This document shows, piece by piece, positions 12,149 to 23,800 of a stretch of 64,000 nucleotides of DNA. The DNA comes from Baylisascaris procyonis (Eukaryota; Nematoda; Chromadorea; Rhabditida; Ascarididae), in the NCBI GenBank assembly GCA_037389465.1, contig JAZARR010000078.1, forward strand, positions 3,038,001 to 3,102,000, written 5' to 3'. The notes beneath the pieces were generated by a model. It ran no database searches and was not told the DNA's origin. It was given only the letters and a program-made list of their open reading frames with translations. The translations under genes and the position numbers were made by a program. Each line of letters opens with the position of its first letter. Position 1 is the stretch's first letter.

Positions 12149-15100
12149 CTAAGACAAGTGATATGAGTCGTGAAAATTATCGCTGGAAAGAGCATGCAGT
12201 TTCGTCCTCAACGATTCAGGCATCTCGGCTGGTGGTGGACGTGGCAATTTAAATGCGACCTTAATCGAATCGTAGATAAACCATTGTGCAGCAGTTAGAG
12301 TGCCAATCATAATGATACGCGGAAATAGACCCTTCCATAAGCCTGAAATCCACAACACCATTTTATACCATCGTTAAATCTTTATTTCTTACCTTATTTT
12401 GTCGCTCGTTGTACACCTTTCTGCCGTGGAAGAACAATCATGATGTAAGGCAGTTTCCTTGCAAGGTTGCTTCAAGCGTCTTTCAAAGATACCTGAGGAG
12501 CTCTCAGACATAAGACTTTTTAAATACCACACTGAACTTTTTTGCCGGTAATGATGAAAGTGCAGCGATTCGTGGACAGCGGTTGAGCTGTTTTTCACAA
12601 AAGACTGCAGCAATACTTTTGCGAATGTTTATGAATTTATCGGAAAACAAACCCATAAATCCTAGTTTCTTAACAACAGCGGTTGCCGACGACCCGGAAT
12701 CTTGGTTCATTTTTGAGACGATCGTATCAGCGGGATGCGAGACGATCGCACAGAAAATACCAGCAATATAACCGGCGATGAACGTCACTACCAATTGCTC
12801 AGGTTTGCTGCACTGTGAACGTGGCTTTGGCACAACGTACTTGTACAACATTTCGACCGTTCGCTCGAAGCAGGCAAACTTCATCATCGTGTATGGAATC
12901 TGTCGCATCCATAGAGGGGTCAATCCTTGAAAAATCATCAAAAAAATTTTTTTTATTAAAGCAGGAAATCGTTGTTTTTACAGTGTATTCTTTTCATATG
13001 ATAGTATAATGTACATTACTTTTATTTATTACCTGATTGTATACAATCCTAATAATCTAAGCGCTTATTTATAAGAATGGGGATGGGTTTGATCGTTGAG
13101 TCTAAAAGTAAGTGGAAGGCATTCATCATTTTCGTTCAGTTTTCTTTTATATTTTATTATCTTCTCGTATTCTAAAAAAAATATTTTGCTTGTATTATTA
13201 TTGACTATATAAGGTTGAGGCTAAATAGTACATTGAAACCTTCAATTGAACGAAAATCTGCAAAATATGGGAAATTCAAAAAACAACGGTTAAATTACGC
13301 TTACAATTTCCAATTCAGACATAGATTTAGCGCGTTAGCGAGTATATACTAGCAACCTTTATAGAATCCCATAAATCCTTCAGTTTTGTGTATTGTTGAA
13401 GCGCATCCATATAGCGTAGATGGCGTACATGGTGATGTTTGCATGCGTACTTTTATTGCTTCGAATGGTGAGAGTAAAATATCTGCAAAAAATTCAGCAG
13501 ATGCAGAAGATGCCAAATATAGACTTGTACGCCATTCGTAAGCCAATTCCTGCAATAAATCTATGAATTAATTATGACATTTTCGACGAACGAAAGCACT
13601 TATTGCATATTAATTTCTCGCTAATGACCAAGATAATTAATGAGATAGATAGCGATATTATTATCAAGATAATTAACTAAGATAAAGCACTATGGCGTTA
13701 ATTTTTGATTTTAGCCATCTTTGATTGTTCTGCTAATCAATGACGTCGTGAATAATTAGAAATGAATTTAAAGAAATATAGGCGTTGCTTCAGAGAGGAA
13801 ATAATAACGGAGAAGCTTGAAACTATTCGAATTTTGTTGCTGCGAAATAAAAAGCCGACTTGTTCACTGAAATCAATACGCGAAAGTACGATTCATTTTT
13901 TGTATGCTTCTATCCTTTTCACTAAAAAAAAAATATATATATATATATATATGAACATTCAGGTTGAATTATACTATGCAAACAATGAAAAATATTTCTT
14001 AAGAGCACAATCTTTCATAAGCGTAAAAATCGACAAAAAATTTAGAAAAAATCTTTTGAAATGATATTTGAAAGAAAAAATTTAGCCATAATATTTCGCT
14101 AACCTCTCCTAAAAGGTCACCATAGATCACTTTAAACACTTCGTAGAAACCAAATTTGCCGAATCCCTGTAGCGAATAGCCAATAGCAGTTGGTGCCCAT
14201 CCTTTGGTAAGTGCAAGCACTCCTTCATCATTAATTGTCGTCCGAAAACCGGCCACTATTCCCTTGTATTTTATCGGATTTACCTTTAAAGCTTACTTCC
14301 TTGAATGCCGTATTACTTTAAGGAAAAGTATTTGGGAAAGGACTTGCTGATTTAAGTAATGAAAGTATCTAGTTATGGCCAGCTAATAAATTGACAAGGC
14401 AATTTTCTTTAGCAGCATCGAAATAATAAAGATATCTGTCAAAAATCTCATAGAACAAGAGCAAAGATAAGAAATATTGGAAAAGGAACGGAAAAGAATT
14501 TTTAGCTTACTAGTGATCGCTTATGATCGAAAGTGAAGGCAGAATGGACACGAAGTTTCGTTGTTTAATGGCAGCTTATGAATAGAAACATAGATAGAAC
14601 AAATAAAAAGTTCAAGCTCATTACTGCTGATCGAAAATGGAGAGCATTAAAACGATGAGACCTGTATACGACATTTGATGAGGTCAAGAGAAACGATTGC
14701 GGTATGTGTAATACCACACGAAATAATACCACCTAAACCACACAATGCATAATACTTCAACGATCGAAATTCAATTTCGTCGAGTTCACCTGAACGTTAA
14801 CAATAAACGGGATTGAAACATTTCAACGAGTGAATTTTATTATTGTGATGGCTTTTTTCTCATTCAGAATAAATCACCAAAAAAAAAAATTAAATTCTAA
14901 AAGAATATGGCACATCTCCATTTATTTTGAGATTTATGCATATTGAATTTTAATAAGTAAAGATCATCTAGATTCGAAAATGAACTGAATCTAGACAATT
15001 CAGAAATTCGTTTTGAACTTCTAAACCCTTAGAAGTGGATTTAAAATACTAAACAGTCAATGCTAATGCAACCATATGATGCAAGCGATGAGAGGATGCT

Positions 15101-15362
15101 TGCTAGCCTTAGAGAACAATATGTGTTTACCTCTCGAAGCGGAAGTCGTATAAGCAGCATCTGTCGTGCTAATAGATGCAATAGGTGTATTCCATTCACG
15201 TAAGAATTGTACAATACCGTCAAATAGTAACGCAATTACATGTAAATATAGAAATACCCATATGCACAATAGTATAAATGGACCAAAATAAGTGGATGAC
15301 ATGCGTCGAGGGAATGCAACTTCTTGTAAAAGAGGACGCTTTTCGCATGAATCAGATGTCAT
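12149..15362 (-). CDS. SLC25A3: Mitochondrial phosphate carrier, paralogue B
   Basis: Tandem partner of paralogue A in the same orientation. Exons in transcript order: 15362-15131, 14789-14662, 14283-14104, 13549-13357, 12925-12653, 12342-12149, giving 399 aa. Internal exons have exactly the same lengths (128, 180, 193, 273) and phases as in A. Carrier blocks [27 protein letters not shown] and [18 protein letters not shown] are present. The first carrier signature reads SLDLIK (about residues 111-116), so the proline that kinks helix 1 in nearly all carriers is a serine (TCT for CCT). The second signature is PFEAIK and the third HPAD. The C-terminus is longer than in A. Codons are more AT-rich than in A except inside the converted part of exon 5. 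No mitochondrial-type alternative first exon like that of A was seen upstream. It is probably functional because all exons are intact, but may be specialised or drifting. Confidence 0.92.
12715..12907. repeat. Gene-conversion tract in carrier B exon 5
   Basis: Matches 1524-1716 of paralogue A at 192 of 193 bases. The GC content of the tract resembles A rather than the AT-rich remainder of B, which suggests that A was the donor. Confidence 0.9.
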
Positions 15363-15906
15363 TTTTTATGATTTTTAATAAACATTTCAGTAATAACAAA
15401 AAATTGACGAAATTATGAAAACATTGGGCAAACAAGTGCTATACAACGTAAACAAAGGCAATATGATTGAAAAACGAGTGCATTTTGTAGTAAAACGGAC
15501 TATGAAGTGAATGTACGTGGCGTCCCGATTGCCAACACGACAACGCATCCGACCACGGCGTAGCGCTCTCTTATTGTGTACATCATTTAGTCACTCATGA
15601 CAACCGCATATATCGGCGAGACAAAGATTCACCTTTGAATATGCTGAATACTCGTAATTAAAGACATCATCAAACAGGTAATAATAATTTTTGGTGAAGA
15701 AAATTTTTCAATGTAAGAAAAAACATCGAAATTTATCTAAATTCATTTGAATTGATATAAATAAGAGAACAAATGCGAATGAAGACTATTAAAGAAGTAA
15801 AAAAAAAAATTAGGATTGCACCGAAGATTTAAAGTAATCTGTACACACGTAAGCATTTAAAGAGAAAAAAAACCCGTAATGAGAACATCCAAACTAAAAA
15901 TAATGC

Positions 15907-15995
15907 AAAGGAGAGAGACGGAAAAGAGACAAAGAAGAGGAGAGAGAGAAAAAGGAAGGCAGAAGGAAAACCAGAGAAAGATAGAGAGCAGAAGA
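15907..15995 (+). repeat. Purine-only GA/GGA tract
   Basis: Almost uninterrupted purines built from gagaga and aaggagag units; simple low-complexity DNA upstream of carrier B. Confidence 0.8.
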
Positions 15996-16445
15996 GGTAT
16001 AAGGTGCTCATGCAAGGGAAAAATAAATATTCAGGTAACAATTTTTGCTATTCTTTTGTATAACTCGGATTCCAAAACTATGTCCCCAATTCATTTCATG
16101 GTTTTTCTCGTTGAGTGATCAACGATAACAATCTCTACGCAATATTCAATAGGCCTTCTATAAGAAGTGATAATCGGCGAACGATATGAACGGCTCGGCG
16201 TTTATGGAACTTTCATCCTATACCATATATCGCTAGTAAATAGTTTGTGATAAATAAGTAAATAAATAAAGGATATGAGCGAAGAAATTTTATTTCATAA
16301 GCCCCATAACGTAAACGTTTTAATTTTTGAAAAATATAACATGAAGAGTATATCAAAAGATATGCAAATTTTCCACTTTATATATGAAATAATGCAGAAT
16401 TATGCAAATTTCTTGCAACCTATTTGAGCATAAAAATATATATAC

Positions 16446-16448
<3 letters not shown>

Positions 16449-16505
<57 letters not shown>
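16449..16505. repeat. (TA)n microsatellite
   Basis: About 28 TA units between carrier B and UAP1. Confidence 0.95.
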
Positions 16506-16508
<3 letters not shown>

Positions 16509-18532
16509 CTATGTAATAAATGAAGACGAGAAAAGAATCGGATTATAAAAACCGATTTAATGATTAGAACAGTAAGAGTAGTGGGAATTTATATTTCGAT
16601 CGATTTAATGTTTCCACGAAAAACAAGAGGTATCGATGTTTCGTTTGTAGTTTTATGATTGGTAGATCAATTAAATGAGATTTAATAAAAGCTAAATTAG
16701 CAACAAAGTCTTAATATTTCGATAATCTTTTAAGTTTCATCTTTGAAATGTTTCAGGATTATTTACTTAATAGACGTGGAAATGTATCAACAATAATTAT
16801 ATCAACACATTTATAAAATCGAATGAAGTCAGAGAAAATATGACTTCAAAATGCATTAATAAAAGATCACATGATATAGACTGATTGAAAATATGTAAAA
16901 TTGAATAGTATACAAAATTACTTATAGTTTTAATATTATTACTTTCTTGCGTGAGAGTAACCCGTAATGCTTATTGGGAATGGCAATGATCGAATTCATC
17001 TCTGAAGCGTTGTGAAGATAGATAGAGATGCATGCTGTGATTATGCTCATGCGTTGTGGCATACCTATCATAAATTTGCCTCATGTTACAATTATCAATA
17101 TTTCATATTGAATGTGTTATTTCATATTTCATTTCGTGTTAAATTATTTCGTGTTAAAATATAAAATATCAAGATTTTGTGTTATAGAATGCATTTTATA
17201 TAATAAGTAATTTCTGTGCAATCGCTTGAAGATTAAGCCATTGAAAAATATTCATTTCATAAGTGTTTTATAGCGAAAGCGAAAAATATATGTGGTTAGA
17301 AAGTCTTACTGTCGTTCGCCTTCACCACGGTACGATCATTGCCACTTTCGGAGAGCAGGCAAAAAAAAAGGCAGAAGATTGTCGGACCCTGTGCTATTTG
17401 CTTTGTCAAGATCACTATTACGACTATACGTTCGAAGGAGTTGGTTGCTGCGAGCGTTTCGCTCGCTCATCATTGTTATATGCAATGCTGTTTTTTGTGC
17501 ATCTAGTAGCTTCGTGCTTTAGCAGGGATTCGGAGCGCTGTTGACCATACAGTCCATTGGAGACGGTACGATGAATCGTGAGGGACGGACGCATTGACGC
17601 CACTTTCGGCTAGATGCGATAGCCGTGGGAAGCGTTGTGAATGGAGCTTAGGAGCGGTGCTCGCCTCTACTGGCGTCTGTCTACGATTCACCTGAGTGCA
17701 ATGAATCACCCTCCCTTCTTCACGAAGATTCGTTCACAGTTTTTATCTACTCTCTGATACAGTACCTACTATCTCCGCTTAAATATGAAAACTTTTTATG
17801 GATTGCTCATTTCAAGTGGAGAGCAACGATTAGATGCTATGAAAACTTTGTGTTAAATTACTTTAAATGATCCATTATCATAGTGTTTTTGACTGAGTCA
17901 TGATTAGTGTTGATCGATTCCGATGTCAAATTTATGTGAAACTTCATTTATGAGAGTTAATTCGAATTCGCCGGATCGTAAGAATTATTTCAGTGCTTTG
18001 TAAACCGTAGGCGACTAACCAATCTAATTTAAATTAAATATACAAATAAATTTTTTCATTGCTTCAGCAATCAACGTGACGAAGTTGCTCAGGATTCTTG
18101 CAATACGAATGTCACTGTGGGCTGTTTCTGCGAATATCTCCTCTGCAGAACAGTCTAATACCTTAAACACGGAAACGGAGCACAACCAAATAGACGTCTA
18201 AGAGTTCGTAATAATCGGGTGGGGTGAAAATATGAACGCATATATGGAAACAATCATATGGGTTAAATTTAACAACTGCTATTGCACAGTATTGTATTGA
18301 AGCGATCAATCAATCAATGCACTCTTTCCACTTAAATAGAACAGGAATCTAACTATAGGGTCTTCCAACACCTGTCAGGATGTCATCACGGAATTTGCAT
18401 ATTTTATAGTGTGATAAGCTTGATTTTTGCATATGGCGCTTTATTAACTCAAAAGATGTAAAACTTCATCAAATATTGGAAAGCACATTCAGTTATTTTT
18501 TATTTCAATTATATTTCAGTTATTGCATTCGG

Positions 18533-18575
<43 letters not shown>
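18533..18575. repeat. (TTTA)n microsatellite
   Basis: About ten TTTA tetranucleotide units. Confidence 0.95.
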
Positions 18576-19795
18576 CACAAAAATGTTGAAAAAATAGGAT
18601 TTCAAAGAATAAGCGTTCCCTCATCATTTATTATTTAGCATAATTAAAGAATAAGAGAAATTTAACTATATCCCAGCTGTATTTTCAAACAATATTTTAT
18701 TACTATCATCTAGGCGTTGAAGCAGCACTCTTCCAGAATTGCGTTTCATTTTTTAAAGCTTAATTATTTACATTTATTTCCATAGTGTCTAACAACATTC
18801 CTTCCCTCAAAAATGTTTTCTTCAACGAATTTTTCAAACATTTTTGAACTAAGTGAACGCTGTAACGGCATCTCTCATGCGATCAACACCAGTCCTTATC
18901 GACCAATGTACACGTTTATCGATCAGATCGATTATGTGCACTGATCTGCGCTTAACTGTTGTCCTTAACGTTCGTGTTGTTATGCGCATAACGAGCACGC
19001 CCTCTCTCAACTACGATGGTAAAAACATTGTTGCTCATTGCATCTTCAGAAGTGTTGTCGATTGGTGTGTGCTGACGTTGATAGTATTGTGAAGTGCTGG
19101 AGTGGTGCTTTGTGGAGGCTTCATCTGTTTTGTTGATCGGTGGTAGTTTAATGTTGTCTGATCCATACCGAGTTTTTTATACGCTTTATTGTTGCAGCCT
19201 CGATTTCGGAGTGAGTTTACTTCGTCTATTCTTTCAACAAAGAAAAAAAACTTAAGTTGCAGTTTTGAATTCAAAAAATAAACTTTTTTTGATAGTGGAT
19301 TTCTTGTCAGATATCCTTTATAATTTAATCTTTTATATTCTAAATAATTTCACTAATAAAACTACATAAATAGTAGAAATTGGCAATAGTATTGAGAAAT
19401 TCAACGAGTAAAAGAGATTTTCAATTAGTACTGGTCGAATGTATATATATATATATTTTTTTTAAATGAAGCAATAGATATTTGTCGCTTTTTCGCAGCA
19501 ATAGACACTAGGTGAGTATTATCGCAATCTAATATAATCAGCGAAAATCCTACAAAACGCTTTCGCACCTCTACATTTTAATTATTTAATTAATTCTCGA
19601 GTATGTATTAAGATGTATTATAATTTTCATTATCATTCGCATTATCATTGATATTTTCCACTTGAAATGTTTATTTATTTGTTTATTCAATTGTTGTTTT
19701 TTTTTTTTCATTAATTGATAGTATGAGTGTTCGATTGTGCTCGTTTAAATATGTGATATCATTGTGCTATTTTTGTAATGCAATATTCTCAGTAA

Positions 19796-19801
19796 TTTCA
19801 G
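19796..19801 (+). promoter_or_regulatory. Candidate trans-splice acceptor of UAP1 long transcript
   Basis: TTTCAG 31 bases before the ATG at 19833 and preceded by AT-rich DNA is the form expected of a nematode spliced-leader acceptor. It would give a short leader. It could instead be a normal 3' splice site of an unseen upstream exon. Confidence 0.4.
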
Positions 19802-19832
19802 GTTTAGCAAAGGACATCATCTGAATCCAACG

Positions 19833-20390
19833 ATGGGTTTACTTTCCACCAAAGAACAACAAGGGGATACAAACAGGCAGGTTGGACAGCATCATAGCAC
19901 GACTGAAGGGGTGCACCAAACGTTGCCTACGAAACGACCACCTGAGAATGAGTCCGGAAGCTCGACACTCGTTAAAGGAGACCAGCAAGAGACCAATCAA
20001 ATCGAAACACCTACAAAGCTGAAGGCGGTCGAACAAACGAGTCCTAAGGCAAACGAAGCATATCGAGCGGAAACTCCAAGACAGCCACAGTACTTCGAAG
20101 AAGACAGAAAAGAGGAAGAGCAAAGCCAGCAGCAAAAGTTGAATGACGAAGAAGCACAAATACAGGCAACGAAGGAAGCCATATCAAACAAACAGGAAGA
20201 ATCGGCAGTGCTCACCGGCGAAAAGACAATGACTGCGGATCAGTCAGAAAAACCGTATGAAGAGGGCAGACATGAATCAGGAATAGAAGGAATCAAAAAT
20301 AACGAAGAGAACAGCGATATGGATGTAGATCAGCAATCGGGACTTCATAATGAACATAATACATCACAATCGTCGCCATCAGGTAATTAA
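19833..20390 (+). CDS. Q/E/K-rich N-terminal exon of UAP1, or a separate small gene
   Basis: 183 codons starting [19 protein letters not shown], rich in Q, E, K, S and N, without hydrophobic segments, and so predicted disordered. The donor GTAATT after 20382 leaves phase 1, which fits the exon at 21620 (..[14 protein letters not shown]). If that donor is not used, the frame stops at TAA 20388-20390 as a 185-aa protein, and an AATAAA follows at 20618. Glycine 2 with threonine 6 and lysine 7 fits the N-myristoylation consensus. So it is either an isoform-specific tail that could tether UAP1 to membranes, or an independent protein. Confidence 0.6.
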   Translation: MGLLSTKEQQGDTNRQVGQHHSTTEGVHQTLPTKRPPENESGSSTLVKGDQQETNQIETPTKLKAVEQTSPKANEAYRAETPRQPQYFEEDRKEEEQSQQQKLNDEEAQIQATKEAISNKQEESAVLTGEKTMTADQSEKPYEEGRHESGIEGIKNNEENSDMDVDQQSGLHNEHNTSQSSPSGN

Positions 20391-20643
20391 TAGTTCATTT
20401 TTTGAATGTTTTGGCCGCATACGTTTCCAAATAGCAGCGTTTTTATCACTACGATATAACGACGCGTTCTTTATTTTCATCAGATGTGCATTGTACTCTG
20501 TGGCTCGTCTCATCTAGGAGTGCATCCATATATAGGCAATTGTTATGCTTACCGAATCGTCGTTGGGAATAATAATAATAATAATGTTTATTCATGTCAC
20601 ATCTGTATTAGGTAGACAATAAAGAAAGCATGCAATTACATGT

Positions 20644-20739
<96 letters not shown>

Positions 20740-20740
20740 C

Positions 20741-20810
<70 letters not shown>

Positions 20811-23800
20811 GGAAACAAAGTATAGAGGGAAGGGTAATACATCGTTCGTGCTTCTAGTCGCGTATAATTTTGCGCTGTAACGTTTTTCGAGAGTAAGACT
20901 GCGTAAAGCATAGATCGACCGACAGCTGGAATTTTATTTTATTTTATTTTATTTTATTTTGTTTTATTTTATTTTATTTTATTTTATTTTATTTTGTTTT
21001 ATTTTATTTTGTTTTATTTTATTTTGTTTTATTTTATTTTTTTTTTTTTTTGGTGCGCTTACGACTAAACATCCCTACCTGCTGTTGTATTTTTTATCGG
21101 AAAGTTTGTAGGTTTTTGTTTATAGGCGCATCGAAGTAAATAACAGTGTGGAAATGATCTTTGATTCATTTTGTTCTTGCGGAAGACTTAATATAGGTGG
21201 TGTATTTTGTAAGTTCTTTTCAACGTACTATGTGTGTTGCCATGTGGCATATTGGATTTCCCCATCATCAAGTTAATTTTGAATATAAAGTAAAATACAG
21301 GTAAGTTTTGAATATTTTCACTATTAGCAGCTATCCTAGTAGAGTTCTTTCCATTTTTCTATGCTACTATTCTTCATTAAGGAGTAAAAACATGTGTTTG
21401 CTCAGCTATTGATTAACTTTTGTTGTTATGCTCTCATTCATTAACATCAACTATGTGTCAGACTTCTTTCCTTTCTGCGGATGACACATGTTGCCTGTTA
21501 GATGATTTGTTAATTCCTAGTTCAATATATGTTTAGAAAAAGGCTGCCGTTATGTATCGAAGGAGATACACTCATTTTGTGTTGCAGTCTGATTATATAA
21601 CAAAATGCGACTGTTTTAGTTGAAGGGCCGATGAATCAGAATTGGGGTGGTAAGAGTCGAGCCGAAGCTGAGCTACATTTGGGTACGCAAGCTCATCTAG
21701 CTCTTTTTTGGGACGAACTCAACGAGGCAGAGCGTAACGCGTTGATTGCGCAATTCGATTCGATCGATCTATTTGATGCAAAAAGAGCATTTGAGCTGTC
21801 TGCATTTCCAAAAGTATTTTTTTTTAAATATATTTTTCATTGTTGATTAAATTTTTATTTTTTTTGAAGACGATTGTTTGAAATTTTCTCAAGCTCACTT
21901 TTTCCACTGAACCTCTTGATACACTTATCAAGAGTTCATTTTTATGATCAATGAAGATGCGATTCCTCATTTTATTTCGTACGACCAAAGCGAAAATAAC
22001 GTTTTTGCAAGTTTTGATGGTTTTTATTAAAAGCTTGGAGTTTTTTTTTTCGATGGAGAAATGTGGAAAGTCATTTTTATCTTATCATCATCAGTGAAGT
22101 TTAGGTGATTGAAGAAATTTTTATTTTGTTTATCCTAAGGATTTGTGACAATTATCTGAAACTGTCGAATTGATTCTCTTATTGCCTTGATCAGCTTCGA
22201 AAACCTAATTATTCATGCAGTCATTCATTTAAAATCAGCATCTTCCTTTTTTTTTGTGGGGGGGGGGGAGGGGCGAGGGGAGTAATAGGTGGAAGTTTAT
22301 TGAAGATTTGTAGTTTTGTAGAAAAGGTTTGTTTTGTAGACGGAAAAGGCTTGTAGATGAATTCGAAAGTTGCTTCATTTTTGTATCCGTTATTTGAAGT
22401 ATTTGTTTGTTTTTTTTTTTCTCGAATATTTCTATACGTACCACAGATCTTTTAAAATTTAATGCTGGAAATTAGAATCAATTATAGACTGGAGACGAGG
22501 GTCGCGAAGATGGTATCTACCGGGTATGTGCTTAGAACAGCACTCTGCATGCATTCATCACTTTTTGTGTTTATTCTAGCACTCCACCCGTAATGTAAAA
22601 CGTGCGGGTTGTTTGCTCCGTCGGAGATTTACTCATGGGAAATGATTTACTGATAAAGCGAGTAATGAGAACGCACAACGGAAAGAAGCCTACTGCACAG
22701 TTACTTACTTACATAACACACTAATCGTGATCTAGGCACATGCAATCTGTTTTCTATACGAAAATTCGACCAGTTTTCAGTTGAAAACATCCAACCCGCA
22801 CGAGTAATTTTTGTGAAATATATGAATTTTAATTAACTGCTATCAATTCGTGCTGTTATATGTGCGATTTGTTATGGTATTCTTTGCTGAGTGTTGTATT
22901 GGGCCCATTGGGAGTGTTTGGCTAAAGGGCTAAAGTGTCGCAATGCTGTGCACAAAGTCAGATTTCGATTTTCTACTCCATTCTCTTCTTCGACGGTGTG
23001 ATAAGTACGGTACAGCACGAATAGCGGCTACTGCCATTGTTCTTTCTGAGAAATACGTCTTGTTCAAGCTTTTGAAGTGGAGCTTCATCGATGAATAGCG
23101 ACTCGTAAAATGATACTACGATGGATCAGGTTTTGAGTGCACTAAAGCAAAAGCGTTTTTTAAAGGATTTGGAGCGTATACGAGGGTTCGACGACGATCA
23201 TTATGCGGTACCCAAAAATATGAATGAGAAAATATTGAGCGCTTATTGGCATAAAGGTTAAACGTTTTTAATTGTGCTATCGTATCGCTGACATCTGATA
23301 TCAACTAATCAATGTGTTTGCAAAATAGCAGTAGCATAGAAATTTCATCTTCGTGCTGAATCGATACCTAAAGGAAGGAACGGGAGATTCGAAGAGTTAT
23401 TTACCGAACAGTTGTATGCATCATTTTTCAGGAATTAAGACAGGCTTGCAATTTTCTGAACGATACTAAAGGCGTTAAGCTGATAGATGATTATTCAATG
23501 TGATGTCTTTGTTTTGTTGCACTTTTTTTTTCCCGGAATCTATTTCTGTTGTTGGTTTGCAGTAGAAAAAGTTAAAAGTTTCAATTGCAGCAGTTATTTC
23601 TCATTAAAATTTCAGAGCTAAGATTAGGGGTTTAATGCTATACGTTCTTCAGGATTGGAAGCGATTGCGGACGGTAAAGTGGGTGTTATTGTTTTGGCCG
23701 GTGGACAGGCCACTCGTCTCGGCGCATTGTTTCCGAAGGGTACTCTGAGCATGAATTTAGAAGGCTTCTCACACACCGATTCTTTACTTGCCATCCAGGC

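Larger units (their letters stand above)
15363..19832. other. Divergent intergenic region between carrier B and UAP1
   Basis: Holds 5' flanks of two divergently oriented genes. GC-richer islands at about 17290-17720 and 18850-19110 are candidate promoters or unspliced leader DNA, but no motif settles it. Repeats are listed separately. A 43-codon frame at 18813-18944 is open but unsupported. Confidence 0.4.

Noticed and set aside
17263..17709. Overlapping 68-93-aa frames in a GC-rich island
   Set aside because: All frames and both strands are open and none has a motif. Better read as promoter-like DNA.
18813..18944. 43-aa frame upstream of UAP1
   Set aside because: No leader acceptor, no conservation evidence, chance length.
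20636..20911. Tyr-Ile repeat frames
   Set aside because: Translations of the TA microsatellite.
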